Shown here: positions 44,021 to 55,309 of the stretch, in pieces
Layout: each line of letters starts with the position of its first letter
Numbering within the stretch: position 1 is the stretch's first letter
From: Heloderma charlesbogerti
Taxonomy: Eukaryota > Chordata > Lepidosauria > Squamata > Helodermatidae
Assembly: GCA_026122225.1 (NCBI GenBank)
Contig: JANEZZ010000310.1
Span: 124,001 to 188,000, forward strand
DNA: 64,000 nt
Reading direction: 5' to 3'
Made by a program: the position numbers and the translations under genes
Notes under the pieces: generated by a model
The model's database searches: none
What the model saw: the letters and a program-made list of their open reading frames with translations, nothing else
What the model was told of the DNA's origin: nothing

Positions 44021-44548
44021 TTTTGAGTCATGTTCCTGGGCTGAGCCATGACTAGTTGTACACAGTAGTGGAGTGGAGCCAGGGTTCAAGCAACGCAGAA
44101 GTGGCACTTTCTGATTAGCAGGGGTGTTGAAGTGTGCCGCCACCCCAGTTCCCTTTGAGTGCAGCTGCAATCCTGAGAGTAGGCGGGAGTGGAATGGGTT
44201 TTCCCAGTTCGCCATGCAGAGTATTTGGGGGTGGCTTGGTCTTGAATGGGCAATGAAGACCCATCGGTTTTACAAAAGACCTGTTCCTGATTGAGATGAA
44301 AACTGTCGAAATGGTTTGTTGACTTCAAGTTAAAATGTTTCTCTCTGGTGCTGGGTAAAGAAACTCATGGAAAATCTTGAGCCAGTGGTCTTATCCTGGC
44401 TAGGGATATGTGGTGTCCCTCTTTCAGATCTCTCCAGCCAAAGTCCAACATGCTAACCACTGCACTGCCCTTTGCCAACTCGCTATTCTATGATTGATAG
44501 CTGATCTTAATAAAATGGATGTCATGTTAGGTCCTCCTCTCTGTGATG
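44021..44548. other. No recognisable gene
   Basis: This block and 44650-45100 share words such as GACTTTGAGATAAA / GACTTCAAGTTAAA and GGAAAATCTTGAGC, so they may be two diverged copies of one repeat. Confidence 0.45.
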
Positions 44549-44619
<71 letters not shown>

Positions 44620-44620
44620 T
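44549..44620. repeat. GT/AT/AG compound microsatellite
   Basis: About 15 GT units, then about 10 AT units, then about 10 AG units in one uninterrupted run. Confidence 0.97.
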
Positions 44621-45163
44621 GGATCAACAAATGGGCCTGTCATGAGTGTCCGTGCTTTGAAATTTACCACTACACCACTGTAACTCAGGCTGGGGTTTGT
44701 GGTGTTACCCTGAGCATGAAAAACCATTTCTGCAACTGGTGGTATAGTGAATTCAGGACTCAAAGGGATACAGCACCATCACCTTTTGACTAGCAGGGAC
44801 GCTGACATCATCTGCCACCTCCCACCCCCACCCACTCCCACGTTCCCTCTGAGCTTAGGTGCAATCCTCACAATAGCTGAGAGGAAATGAATTTTCTCAG
44901 CAACAATATTTTGTTCCATGTTATAACATGAAGTATTTGGGGATGACTTTGTCTGAAAGGGCAATTAAGAGTCATTTGCTTTACAAAAGTCCTGCTCCTG
45001 GTGGAGATGAGAACTGCTAGAACTGTTTTGTTGACTTTGAGATAAACTCTTTCTCCCTGGTGCTGCGGGGAGGAGTGGGGGACTTATGGAAAATCTTGAG
45101 CTGCTGTGTTTGAGTGTGTGTGGGTGTACTCATGTATAATACACCCAAACATATAGATATGGA
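44621..45163. other. No recognisable gene
   Basis: See 44021-44548: the parts near 44930-45100 echo 44280-44390 (CCTGCTCCTGGTGGAGATGA against CCTGTTCCTGATTGAGATGA). Confidence 0.45.
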
Positions 45164-45377
45164 CAGTGGAGACTGGTGGCTCTGATTTTGGTGGGGCTGT
45201 GAATCCATTTTGAGTTTCAGTGAGAACCAGCCAGAACTCTAAAGGAGCTACCAAATGTGCTGTTTTGGGGATGGGGTCCAGCACCTTGGCTAGCTCCTTT
45301 AGAGTTCTGGATGGTTCTACTCAAACCCAGACTGGATTCACAGCCCCACTGAAACTGGAGCCAGCTGCCTCCTCTTG
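45164..45377. mobile_element. Foldback MITE, family A
   Basis: The left end CAGTGGAGACTGGTGGCTC pairs with a diverged right end GGAGCCAGCTGCCTCC. The arms match for about 90 bases. Confidence 0.8.
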
Positions 45378-45451
45378 TTCCAACACTTCAGTACAGTCCT
45401 ATGCATGTTCAGTGGGGCTTAAATGTGCTTAGACAAATGTGCATCGGTTTG

Positions 45452-45550
45452 CAGTCTCGGCTGCAGTCCTATGTACATTTCTCTGGGAGTAAGTCCCATT
45501 GAACTCAGTGGAACCTACTTCTGAGTAAACATGCCTAGGATTGCACTGTC
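45452..45550. mobile_element. MITE family C variant
   Basis: GCAGTCCTATGTACATTTCTC at the left and the inverse CATGCCTAGGATTGCA at the right. AGTAAGTCCCATTGAACTCA lies at the centre. Confidence 0.75.
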
Positions 45551-45939
45551 AAGTATGATAACCTGTGCTTGATGGGGAAGGTTGCACCAAAGGCTTCCAG
45601 TCACACCAAAGGCTTCTGGGAGAAACAAGTAATAGGTGCTCTCTATTTGAACATCTAAAAACTTGTCGTAATTTGGTTCTGTCTCCAGCATAGTTCAAAA
45701 CACATGGATCCCTTGTGAAGCCTAGTAGAAAAGGAAAACATGGCAATCCTTACATTAGCAAAGCTGGGGATTAATTTTAGGTGGTGTGGTAGATCAGGAG
45801 TCAATAGAAGCCAATGTGTAATATTACCCACTGGTTGGAGTGTATGTTTACCCCACAGACATCCCATCATTCTACAGTAGAAGCCAATCTTACTCCAGTT
45901 CTCCCCTTCTAAACAGCTAAATTTGGCACCCTGCTAAGC
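45551..45939. other. No recognisable gene
   Basis: Nothing recognisable was seen. Confidence 0.45.
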
Positions 45940-46060
45940 CAGGGGTGGGAAACCTAGAGGTTGATGGACTACAACTCCCATCATTACTATCCATGGTGGC
46001 TGGAGTTGATGGGAGTGGGGCTCCAACAATATCTGGAGAGACCCAACTTCACCATCCCTA
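45940..46060. mobile_element. Foldback MITE, family B, hAT-type ends
   Basis: It begins CAGGGGTGGGAAACC and ends TTCACCATCCCTA. The arms include GACTACAACTCCCATCA. Flanking octamers match at 4 of 8. Confidence 0.75.
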
Positions 46061-46193
46061 TGCAGACAAAAGTTGCAGGTAACCAAACAGGAGAAATCAA
46101 GTAAGAGTAGCATACTACCTGTTGTAGGACCAGCTAAAAAGTCACAAAGTATCAACCAAGCCTTTGAATTCAAGTTGGATGTTAAGCACACAT

Positions 46194-49100
46194 TGTTGTT
46201 GTTTATTCGTTCAGTCGCTTCTGATTTTTCGTGACTTCATGGACCAGCCCATGTCAGAGCTTCCTGTTGGCCGTCACCACCCCCAGCTCCCCCAAGGTCG
46301 AGCCCGTCACCTCCACACTATCATCCATCCACCTTGCCCTTGGTCGGCCCCTCTTCCTTTTGCCTGCCACTTTCCCTAGCAACAGCATTTTCCCCAGGGT
46401 ATCCTGTCTTCTCATTATGTGGCCAAAGTACTTCAGTTTTGCCTTTAAGATCATTCCCTCAAGTGAACAGTCTGGCTTTATTTCCTGGGGTATGGACTGG
46501 TTTGATCTTCTTGCAATCCAAGGCACTCTCAGAATTTTCTTACAGCACCACAGTTCAAAAGCATCTATCTTCCTTCGCTCAGCCTTCCTTATGTTCCAGC
46601 TCTCACAGCCATAGATTACTATGGGGAATACCATTGCTTTAACTATGCTTTAACTTAACTGACAACTTTGTTGTCAGTGTGATGTCTCTGCTCTTAACTA
46701 TTTTATCAAGATTTGTCACTGCTGTCCTCCTAAGAAGTAAACATCTTTTGATTTCCTGGCTGCAGTCAGCATCTGCAGTAACCTTTGCGCCTAGAAAGAC
46801 AAAGTCTGTCACTGCCTCCACTTTTTCTCCCTCTATTTGCCAGTTATCACTCAAGCTGGTTGCCATAATCTTGGTTTTTTTGAGGTTTAACTGCAACCCA
46901 GCTTTTGCACTTTCTTCTTTCACCTCCGTCATGAGGTTCCTAAGCTCCTCCTCGCTTTCAGCCATCAAAGTGGTATCATCTGCATATCAGAGATTGTTAA
47001 TGTTTCTTCCAGCAATTTTAACTTCAGCCTTGGCTTCATCAAGCCCAGCACGTCGCATGATGTGTTCTGCATACAGGTTGCAAAGGTAGGGTGAGAGTAT
47101 ACAACCCTGCCGTACTCCTTTCCCAATCTTAAACCAGTCCGTTGTTCCATGGTCTGTTCTTACCGTTGCTACTTGGTTGTTATACAGATTCCTCAGGAGG
47201 CAGACAAGATGACTTGGTATCCCCATACCACCAAGAACTTGCCACAATTTGTTATGATCCACACAGTCAAAGGCTTTAGAATAGTCAATAAAACAGAAAT
47301 AGATGTTTTTCTGAAACTCCCTGTCTTTCTCCATTATCCAGAGGATATTGGCAATTTGGTCTCTAGTTCCTCTGCCTTTTCGAAACCCAGCTTGTACATC
47401 TGGCAGTTCTTGTTCCATGAATTGCTGGAGTCTACCTTGCAAGATCTTGAGCATTACCTTACTGGCATGTGAAATAAGTGCCACTGTTCAATAGTTTGAA
47501 CATTCTTTGGTGCTTCCCTTTTTTGGTATGGGGATATAGGTTGATTTTTTCCAATCTGTTGGCCATTCTTGTGTTTTCCAAATTTGCTGGCATATGGCAT
47601 GCATCACCTTGACAGCATCATCTTGCAAGATTTTAAACAGTTCAGCTGGGATACCGTCATCTCCTGCTGCCTTGTTATTAGCAATGCTTCTTAAGACCCA
47701 TTCAACCTCACTCTTCAGGATGTCTGGATCTAGCTCACTGACCACATGGTCAAATCTATCCCCAATATTATTATCCTTCCTATACAGATCTTCCGTATAT
47801 TCTTGCCACCTTTTCTTGCTCTCTTCTGCTTCTGTTAGGTCCTTGCCATCTTTGTTTTTGATCATACCCTTTTTTGCCTGGAATTTACCTCCAATGTTTC
47901 TAATTTTCTGGAAGAGGTCTCTTGTCCTTCCTATTCTATTATCTTCTTCCACTTCCGTGCATTGCTTGTTTAAAAATAATTCCTTATCTCTTCTGGCTAA
48001 CCTCTGGAATTTTGCATTTAATTGGGCATATGTCCCCCTATCACTGTTGACTTTTGCTTTCCTTCTTTCTTGGGCTGCTTCCAGTGTCTCAGCAGACAGC
48101 CATCTTGCCTTCTTGGTTTTCTTTTTCTTTGGGACTTTTTTTGTTGCTGCCTCCTGAACAATGTTGCGAACTTCTGTCCATAGTTCTTCTGGGACCCTAT
48201 CTACTAAATCTAATCCCTTAAATCTATTCTTCACCTCCACTGCATATTCATTAGGAATATTAATGAGCTCATATCTAACTGATCTGTGGGTCTTCCCTAT
48301 TCTCTTTAGTCTGATTCTAAATTGTGCAATAAGAAGTTCGTGATCTGAACTACAATCACCTCCAGGTCTTGTTTTTACCAACTGCATAGATGTCCGCCAC
48401 CTTTGGCTACAAAGGATGTAGTCAATCTGATTTCGGTGTCGACCATCTGGTGAAGTCCATGTATAAAGTCATCTCTTAGGTTGTTGGAAGAGAGTGTTTG
48501 TTATGCACAGTGAGTTGTCTTGGCAAAATTCTATCAGCCTATGTCCTCCTTCATTTTGTTCTCCCAGACCATGCTTGCCTGTAATTCCAGGTGTCGTTTG
48601 ACTACCCACCTTAGCATTCCAGTCTCCTGTAATGAAAATAACATCTTTGTTTGGCGTACTATCCAGTAGGTGCTGCAGATCCTCATAGAACTGATCTACT
48701 TTTGCTTCTTCAGCATCTGTGGTTGGGGCGTATATTTGGATCACTGTGATGTTAAATGACTTACCCTGAATTCAAATTGAGATCATTCTGTCATTTTTTG
48801 GATTATATCCAAGCACTGCTTTAGCCACTTTATTATTAATTATGAAGGCTACTCCATTTCTTCTGTGGTCCTCTTGTCCACAGTAGTAGATCTGGTGGTC
48901 ATTTGATGTGAAGTGGCCCATTCCAGTCCATTTCAGTTCACTGACACCCAAAATGTCTATATTTAATCTTGACATCTCCCCAGTAACCACATCCAATTTG
49001 CCCTGGCTCATAGATCTTACATTCCAGGTTCCTACGGTGTGTTGATCTTTAGAACATCGGATTTGTCGTTCACCACCAGCACCATCGGCTGCTAGCTGTC

Positions 49101-49430
49101 CTTTCGGCTTTGAGCTAGCTGCATCATCACATCTGGGGCTAGTTGAACTTATCCTCTGTTCCTCCCCAGTAGCATTTTGACCATCTTCCGACCTGGGAGT
49201 CCCATCTTCCGATGGTATACCGACATATCTGTGGTTGTACTGATTCATTTAGTTTTCATGGCAAGAATACTGGGGTGGGTTGCTGTTTCCTTCCCCAGGG
49301 ATTGTATTTAGTCTGACCTCTCTACCATGACCTTCCCGTCTTGGGTGTCCCTTCACAGTTTAGCTCACGACATCATTGAGGTGCTCAAGCTCCAGAACCA
49401 CGACAAGGTAACGATCTCCTTTGCTGAAGA
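46194..49430 (-). mobile_element. Full-length old RTE (BovB-related) LINE
   Basis: The element lies between perfect 10-bp duplications AAGCACACAT (46184-46193 and 49431-49440). Its 3' end on the minus strand has a GTTGTT-derived tail, and its 5' end (near 49430) resembles the BovB 5' end. At protein level it is clearly related to but distinct from the two BovB copies at 51 and 58 kb, so it is an older or separate RTE lineage. The reading frame is broken many times. Confidence 0.9.
46254..49248 (-). pseudogene. RTE endonuclease-reverse transcriptase, decayed
   Basis: The product would cut target DNA with an apurinic-type endonuclease and reverse-transcribe the element RNA in the nucleus. The frame survives as pieces: 49248-48772 and 48744-48469 (endonuclease, with GTWNVRSM, SELKWTG and TGDWNAKVG), 48387-47488 (SSDHELL, then the linker and early reverse transcriptase with KAAGDDGIPAEL), 47484-46987 (FIDYSKAFD, GVRQGCILSP), then 46968-46639 and 46634-46254 (C-terminus with YGCESWNIRK). 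The codon before the catalytic YADD is a stop (TGA), and another TGA follows KECSNY. Both look like CGA-to-TGA changes, as expected from decay of methylated CpG. There are also frame changes near 48760 and 48450. It is not functional. Confidence 0.9.
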
Positions 49431-49526
49431 AAGCACACATACACAGACAAATTTAATTGAGGTAGAGAAGGAGGAGCCCCAGTATGCAGTTTGTTAAAGC
49501 CTTAAGATGGAATGGAAAGAACAAAT

Positions 49527-49636
49527 GTTTTGGACTTCAGCTCCTACCAGCCCCAGGCAGCATGGTGCCAATGATTGGGAATGCTGGGAGTTGTAGTCCA
49601 AAACTTCTGGAGGGCAGCAGATCAGGGAAGGCTGTT
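49527..49636. mobile_element. Foldback MITE, family B
   Basis: ATGTTTTGGACTTCAGCTCC pairs with GGAGTTGTAGTCCAAAAC, followed by GGGCAGCAGATCAGGGAAGG. Confidence 0.7.
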
Positions 49637-49639
49637 GTA

Positions 49640-49790
49640 GGATTTATTTTTATTTATGTATGTATTTGTTGTTATTATTTATTACACTTATTTATATCCC
49701 ACCTTTCAGAACAACAATCCTTCCATAGTGGTTTACAAGGAAGACAACAAGACATTAATAAAAACCACTGTAAGCACTCATCAGGATCCA
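49640..49790 (-). repeat. LINE- or SINE-like 3' tail
   Basis: The minus strand ends GGTGGGATATAAATAAGTG and then AATAAATA-like units, the tail type shared with family B SINEs and related LINEs. Confidence 0.45.
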
Positions 49791-49834
49791 TCCCACAGGG
49801 CAAGCTGATGGTAGAAAGCCCTGTGAGGAAAGGG

Positions 49835-49970
49835 AGGGTCAGCGCAATCCTGTACAAGTCTACTCAAAAGGATGTCCCACTGAGTTAAATGGGGGTTACT
49901 GCTAGGTAAGTGGGCATAGGATTGTAGCCTTAGGCTACAAGCCTATACATGCTTACCTGGAAGTAAGTCC
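49835..49970. mobile_element. MITE family C, compound
   Basis: It contains GCAATCCTGTACAAGTCTAC and CATAGGATTGTAGCCTTAG, then a second partial unit with CATGCTTACCTGGAAGTAAG. Confidence 0.7.
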
Positions 49971-50639
49971 CAGTTTTAGACCATACCTGCTACAAAAAGA
50001 TCCCATGGGAGAGGAGCCAGGGCTGACCTTGGACACGTGTCAAGTTCCACTCATGACCTGGACCCCCTGAAAGAGTGACTCCTAAGGATCTCTTGCCTCC
50101 TTAAGACTCCCACCTTCCTTCTTTTAAACTTCCCCTTCCCAGTAAACATGGGGTTTCAGCTGTAGACATGGGGTGACTGACACTCTAGACACAGGGTTTA
50201 GCCACAACAGCTTACTAGTAAATTTAAAGCAAACAAATTACAACTAAAAGTAGTCACACAATAGAGCTGAGGGATACAAAACGTATTAAAAGAAAATAAA
50301 AGTTGAAAAATGCAAGTTCCTTTACCCTAGCTGTCCCTAGACTTTTCTAGGTTGCTTCTTCCTGCTCACTCTTCAGACTCTGCTCTCACTTCAGGCTCTG
50401 GCTGTCTCTGCTCTTACTGGCTCTCTCATTCTCTTTACTCCTCTTCCTCCTCCTCCTCCTCACTCAGACTGAAAGTACTGCTTCAAACCTGAAGAAATGA
50501 AATTTAAGTGGAGAAATGAAACTGACACTCAACTGGAGAAATGCAACTACTTCTCTCAGGGTTGCCCCTCCCAACAGAAAACCTCAGGCCTCGAAGCCTG
50601 ACCTTTTTCCCCTTTGCCTTTGTAGGCCTCAGACCTTCA
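49971..50639. other. No recognisable gene
   Basis: About 670 bases with CCT repeats at 50440-50460. No family recognised. Confidence 0.5.
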
Positions 50640-50805
50640 CAACATGCTTTGCATGCAGAAGGTCCCAGGTTCAATCCCCGGCATCTCCAGACAGGGCTGG
50701 AAAAATTCCTGCCTGAAACCCTGGGAAGCTGCTGCCAGTCAGTGTTGACAATAGTGGGCTAGATGGACCGATGGTCAGACCGGTATAAGGCAACTTCCTA
50801 TGTTC
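50640..50805 (+). repeat. tRNA-derived SINE (family A), 5'-truncated
   Basis: It has ATGCTTTGCATGCAGAAGG and an excellent B box (GGTTCAATCCC), then GGGCTAGATGGACCGATGG and AAGGCAACTTCCTATGTTCC. The A box is missing. Confidence 0.8.
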
Positions 50806-51247
50806 CTTATAGTGCCTCTTTGAAAATCTAATGCTAACAGTTATTCAGCACTGATCGGAATGTTTTTCATACTTGTGGCTTTGACTGCGGTTGGCTAGAG
50901 CTGAAATCAGACTTAGCATCCCAGAAGAGATGGTTGACTTAAAGCAGAGTATTGTTCAGTGTCTGCATTTTTATTTTTTTAAGCTGCAGAGGATGATCTA
51001 ATCTAGAATCCTACAATTAATGCAGAAATATCCTCTGAACCCAAACATCTCTGAATAGATTGATTTCTTTCAACACTTTATGGGTCGCTTTCCTACAGAA
51101 GCATCCAAGGCAATGTACAACCATAAAAAAAATTACATACCAATAAAAAAAATCAAACTAATAAAATACTAATACCATTAATCAGTTACGAAAACAAGCA
51201 GCGGCAGCAATCGGTAAGGCAGCAAAAATGAAAAGCCAAGAAGTGCT
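50806..51247. other. No recognisable gene
   Basis: An A-rich stretch near 51125-51180 and nothing else recognised. Confidence 0.45.
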
Positions 51248-51386
51248 GAAAGCCTTCTCCAACCTGTCCCACTTCAGATGTTTTGGACTACAACTCCCAG
51301 CATGCCTGACCATTGGCCATACTGGCTGGTTGCTTTTGGGAGTTGAACTGTAAAATATCTGGAGAGTACCAGGTTGGGGAAGACTG
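51248..51386. mobile_element. Foldback MITE, family B
   Basis: CTTCTCCAACCTGTCCCAC at the left pairs with GTACCAGGTTGGGGAAGAC at the right. GACTACAACTCCCAGCATG is in the left arm. Confidence 0.8.
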
Positions 51387-51431
51387 TACTAAAACAATAA
51401 AAGGCAAAGGGCAGTATCCAACAGTGTCATT

Positions 51432-54400
51432 GTTGTTGTTGTTGTTGTTGTTCAGTCGTTCAGTCATGTCCAACTCTTCGTGACCCCATGGACCATAGCA
51501 CGCCAGGCCTTCCTGTCCTGCGCTCTCTCCCGGAGCGTACTCAAGTTCATATTCATTGCATCGGTGATGCTATCCAGCCATCTCATCCTCTGCCGTCCCC
51601 TTCTCCTTTTGCCTTCAGTCTTTCCCAGCATCAGGGTCTTTTCCAGTGACTTTTCTCTTCGTATTAGGTGGCCAAAATATTTGAGCTTCAGCTTCATTAT
51701 CTGTCCTTCCAATGAGCACTCAGGGTTGATTTCCTTTAGGATGGACTGATTTGACCTCCTTGCAGTCCAGGGGACTCGTAAGAGTCTTCTCCAGCACCAC
51801 AGTTCGAAAGCATCGATTCTTCGGCTCTCAGCCTTCCTTATAGTCCAGCTCTCACAGCCATACATTACTACTGGGAAAACCATAGCTTTGATTAGACGGA
51901 CCTTTGTCGGCAAGGTGATGTCTCTGCTTCTTACTATGCTGTCTAGGTTGGCCATAGCTTTCCTCCCAAGGAGCAAGCGTCTTTTAATTTCATGGCTACA
52001 GTCACCGTCTGCGGTGATCTTGGAGCCCAAGAAAGTAAAATCTGTCACTGCTTCCATTTCTTCCCCTTCTATATGCCAGGAAGTGATGGGGCCAGATGCC
52101 ATGATCTTCGTTTTTTTAATGTTGAGTTTCAAACCAGCTTTTGCACTCTCCTCTTTCACCCTCAACAAGAGGCTCTTTAGATCCTCTTCGCTTTCTGCCA
52201 TTAGGGTGGTATCGTCTGCATATCGGAGGTTGTTGATAATTCTCCCAGCAATCTTAATTCCGACCTCTGATTCATCCAACCCGGCATTTCTCATGATGTA
52301 CTCTGCATATAAGTTAAATAAGCAGGGTGACAATATGCAGCCTTGTCGTACTCCTTTCCCAATTTGGAACCAATCGGTTGTTCCATGTCTGGTTCTTACT
52401 GTTGCTTCTTGACCCTCGTACAGGTTTCTCAGGAGACAGGTAAGGTGGTCTGGTACTCCCATCACTTTAAGAATTTGCCACAGTTTGTTGTGATCCACAC
52501 AATCAAAGGCTTTAGCGTAGTCAATGAAGCAGAACTAGACGTTTTTCTGGAATTCTCTTGCTTTCTCCATGATGCAGCGAATGTTGGCGATTTGATCTCT
52601 AGTTCCTCTGCCTCTTCGAAACCCAGCTTGTACTTCCGGTAGTTCTCGGTTCGCATACTGCTGAAGCCTAGCTTGTAGGATTTTGAGCATCACCTTGCTG
52701 GCATGTGAAATGAGCGCAATTGTGCGGTAGTTTGAACACTCTTTGGCGTTGCCCTTCTTTGGAATTGGAATGTAAACTGACCTTTTCCAGTCTTGTGGCC
52801 ACTGTTGAGTGTTCCAGATTTGTTGGCATATTGAATGCAGCACTTTAACAGCATCATCTTTTAGGATTTTAAATAGCTCGGCTGGAATACTGTCATCTCC
52901 GCTAGCTTTGTTGTTACTAATGCTTCCTAAGGCCCACTTGACTTCACTCTTGAGGATGTCCGGCTCAAGTTCAGTGACCGCACTATCATGGCTATCAGGG
53001 ATATTCAGATCTTTCCTGTATAGTTCTTCTGTGTATTCTTGCCACCTCTTCTTAATCTCATCTTCTTCTGTTAGGTCCCTGCCTTCTTTGTCCTTTATCA
53101 TGCCCGTCTTTGCACAAAACGTTCCCTTGAGATCTCCGATTTTCTTGAAGAGATTTCTAGTCTTTCCCATTCTGTTGTTTTCTTCGATTTCTTTGCATTG
53201 TTCATTTAAGAAGGCCTTCTTGTCTCTCCTTGCTATTCTCTGGAACTCTGCATTCAGTTGGGTATATCTTCCCCTTTCTCCCTTGCTTTTCGCTTCCCTT
53301 CTTTCGTGAGCTACTTGTAAAGCCTCATCAGACAGCCACTTGGCTTTCTTGCATTTCTTTTTCTTTGGGATGGATTTCGTTGCTGCCTCCTGAACAATGT
53401 TATGGACCTCCGTCCATAGTTCCTCAGGCACTCTGTCTATCAGGTCTAATCCCTGAAATCTATTCCTCACCTCCACTGTATATTCATCAGGGATATGATT
53501 TAGGTCATACCTGAACGGTTTAGTGGTTTTCCCGACGTTCTTCAATTTAAGCCGAAATTTTGCAAGAAGCAGCTCATGATCTGAGCCACAGTCAGCTCCA
53601 GGTCTTGTTTTGACTGACTGTATGGAGCTTCTCCATCTTTGGCTGCAAAGGACATAATCAATCTGATTTCGATATTGACCATCTGGTGATGTCCATGTGT
53701 AGAGTCGCCTCTTGTGCTGTTGGAAAAGAGTGTTTGCTATGATCAGCATGTTCTCTTGGCAAAACTCTATTAGCTTTTGTCCTGCTTCATTTTGTACACC
53801 AAGGCCATGCCTGCCTGTTATCCCGGTGATTTCTTGACTTCCTACTTTAGCATTCCAATCCCCTATGATGAAGAGGACATCTTTTTTTGGTGTTAGTTCT
53901 AGAAGGTGTTGTAGGTCTTCATAGAACCGATCAACCTCAGCTTCTTCGGCCTCAGTGGTTGGGGCATAGACTTGAATTACTGTGATGTTGAATGGTTTGC
54001 CTTGGATTCGTACTGAGATCATTCTATCATTTTTAAGATTGTACCCCAGTACTGCTTTTCCCACCCTTTTGTTGACTATGAGTGCTACTCCATTTCTTCT
54101 AAGGGATTCTTGCCCACAATAGTAGATACGATGGTCACCTGAATTAAATTCGCCCATGCCTGTCCATTTTAGTTCCCTGATTCCCAAGATGTCAATGTTC
54201 AATCTTGCCATCTCATGTTTGACTACCTCCAGCTTACCTTGATTCATTGATCTGACATTCCAGGTTCCTAAACAATATTGTTCTTTACAGCATCGGATTT
54301 TCTTTTCACCACCAGACACATCCACAGCTGAGTGTCCTTTCGGGTTTGGCCCAGCCGCTTCACTCTTTCTGGCGCTACTTGGAAATACCCTCTGCTCTTC

Positions 54401-54660
54401 CCCAGTAGCATATTGGACACCTTCCAACCTGAGGGGCTCATCTTCCGGCGTCATATCTTTTAGCCTTGTGATACCCTCCATGGGGTTTTCTTGGCAAGAA
54501 TACTGGAGTGGGTTGCCATTTCCTTCTCCAGTGGACCACATTTTGTCAGAACTCTCTGCCATGACCTGTCCATCTTGGGTGGCCCTGCACGGCATAGCTT
54601 ATGGCTTCACTGAGTTACGCAAGCCCCTTCGCCACAACAAGGCAGTGATCCATGAAGGGG
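51432..54660 (-). mobile_element. Full-length BovB (RTE) LINE, nearly intact
   Basis: A perfect 12-bp duplication, AACAGTGTCATT, flanks the element (51420-51431 and 54661-54672). The 3' end on the minus strand is a run of AAC units after GACTGAACGACTGAAC. The 5' end near 54660 matches the plus-strand 5' end at 58769. Length is about 3.2 kb, the usual size for a full BovB. One in-frame nonsense codon is the only coding break I could find, so the insertion is young or well conserved. BovB is known to have passed between distant animal lineages. Confidence 0.95.
51464..54595 (-). pseudogene. BovB endonuclease-reverse transcriptase, one stop
   Basis: A single frame of 1,043 codons is interrupted only by a TAG at codon 687 (52535-52537). 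Residues about 106-350 are the apurinic-type endonuclease: TWNVRSM near 111, ELKWTG at 141, GDWNAKVG at 245, QIDYVL at 311 and SDHELL at 338. The reverse transcriptase follows, with GDDSIPAEL, FIDYAKAFD just after the stop, GVRQGCILSP, YADD at 792-795 (52211-52222) and KLNIKKTKIM. The C-terminus holds YGCESWTIRK and the RRIDAFELWCW segment typical of BovB. All catalytic residues I can name are present. The first ATG at 54595 is chosen because the frame is open from there. The second piece stays in the same frame, so no frameshift is involved. Readthrough or a sequencing error at the stop cannot be excluded. Confidence 0.93.
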
Positions 54661-54892
54661 AACAGTGTCATTCCACAAACTCAAATAGAGCTAGTGGAGC
54701 TCTGCTGAATTTCTCCATTGTGCAAGCGATTGCCCATTACACTTGCGCAACTGGTTGTGCGAGCAATTGCACATCTGATTGTACAACAGGTTGCACAACA
54801 GTTGCACAAGAGTTATGCACAATGCATTGCATCATTTGCATGAATGAAATGACACGAATACTGCCCAAAGCAGCCACTTACAGTGGAACACT

Positions 54893-54976
54893 ACACATGT
54901 GTACTCAGAAGTACGTCCCACTGAGTTCAATGGGACTTATTCCCAGGTAAGTGTGTTCAGGGTTGCAGCCTTAAAA
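54893..54976. mobile_element. MITE family C variant
   Basis: CATGTGTACTCAGAAGTACG and CCCACTGAGTTCAATGGGAC (palindromic centre), then GTGTGTTCAGGGTTGCAGCC and TTAA. Confidence 0.7.
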
Positions 54977-54984
54977 GCTTTCAT

Positions 54985-55050
54985 AGAATAATTAAAGGGT
55001 TGGAAGGGGCCTATAAGACCATCGAGTTCAACCCCCTTGTTGAATAACAA
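54985..55050 (-). repeat. CR1-like LINE 3' tail
   Basis: The minus strand reads GGGGGTTGAACTCGATGGTC, CCCCTTCCAACCC and ends TTCTATGA, the usual CR1 3' tail. Confidence 0.75.
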
Positions 55051-55087
55051 AGTTTAAACTTGGCACTAAAATATCCATTAATGAAGA

Positions 55088-55205
55088 CACCTCTCAAATC
55101 TGTTTGGGGAGGATGTTCTGGAGATGAGATGCCACCACTGTAAAGGCCCTGTCCCTGGTAGCCACCTGACTCACCTAACAAGGCAGGGACATGTGTCCAC
55201 TCTAC
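55088..55205 (-). repeat. L2-like LINE fragment
   Basis: Contains GATGCCACCACTGTAAAGGC and GGTAGCCACCTGACTCACC, matching the coding remnant at 43825-43875. Confidence 0.55.
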
Positions 55206-55309
55206 CAGCAACCATACACCCTTCTCATTCAGCCAATATGTGAAGATTCTCTAAGCATATATCGATCCTCCAGGCAAGAGTGGGATACTGGCTCAATTGG
55301 GATCCCCCC

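Noticed and set aside
52809..53309. A 166-codon plus-strand frame, and others at 46679-47089, 47594-48157 and 51888-52412
   Set aside because: They are antisense to the RTE reverse-transcriptase frames and show no domain of their own.
54468..54950. A 160-codon plus-strand frame
   Set aside because: It begins antisense to the BovB N-terminus, crosses the insertion end and continues in low-complexity flanking sequence.
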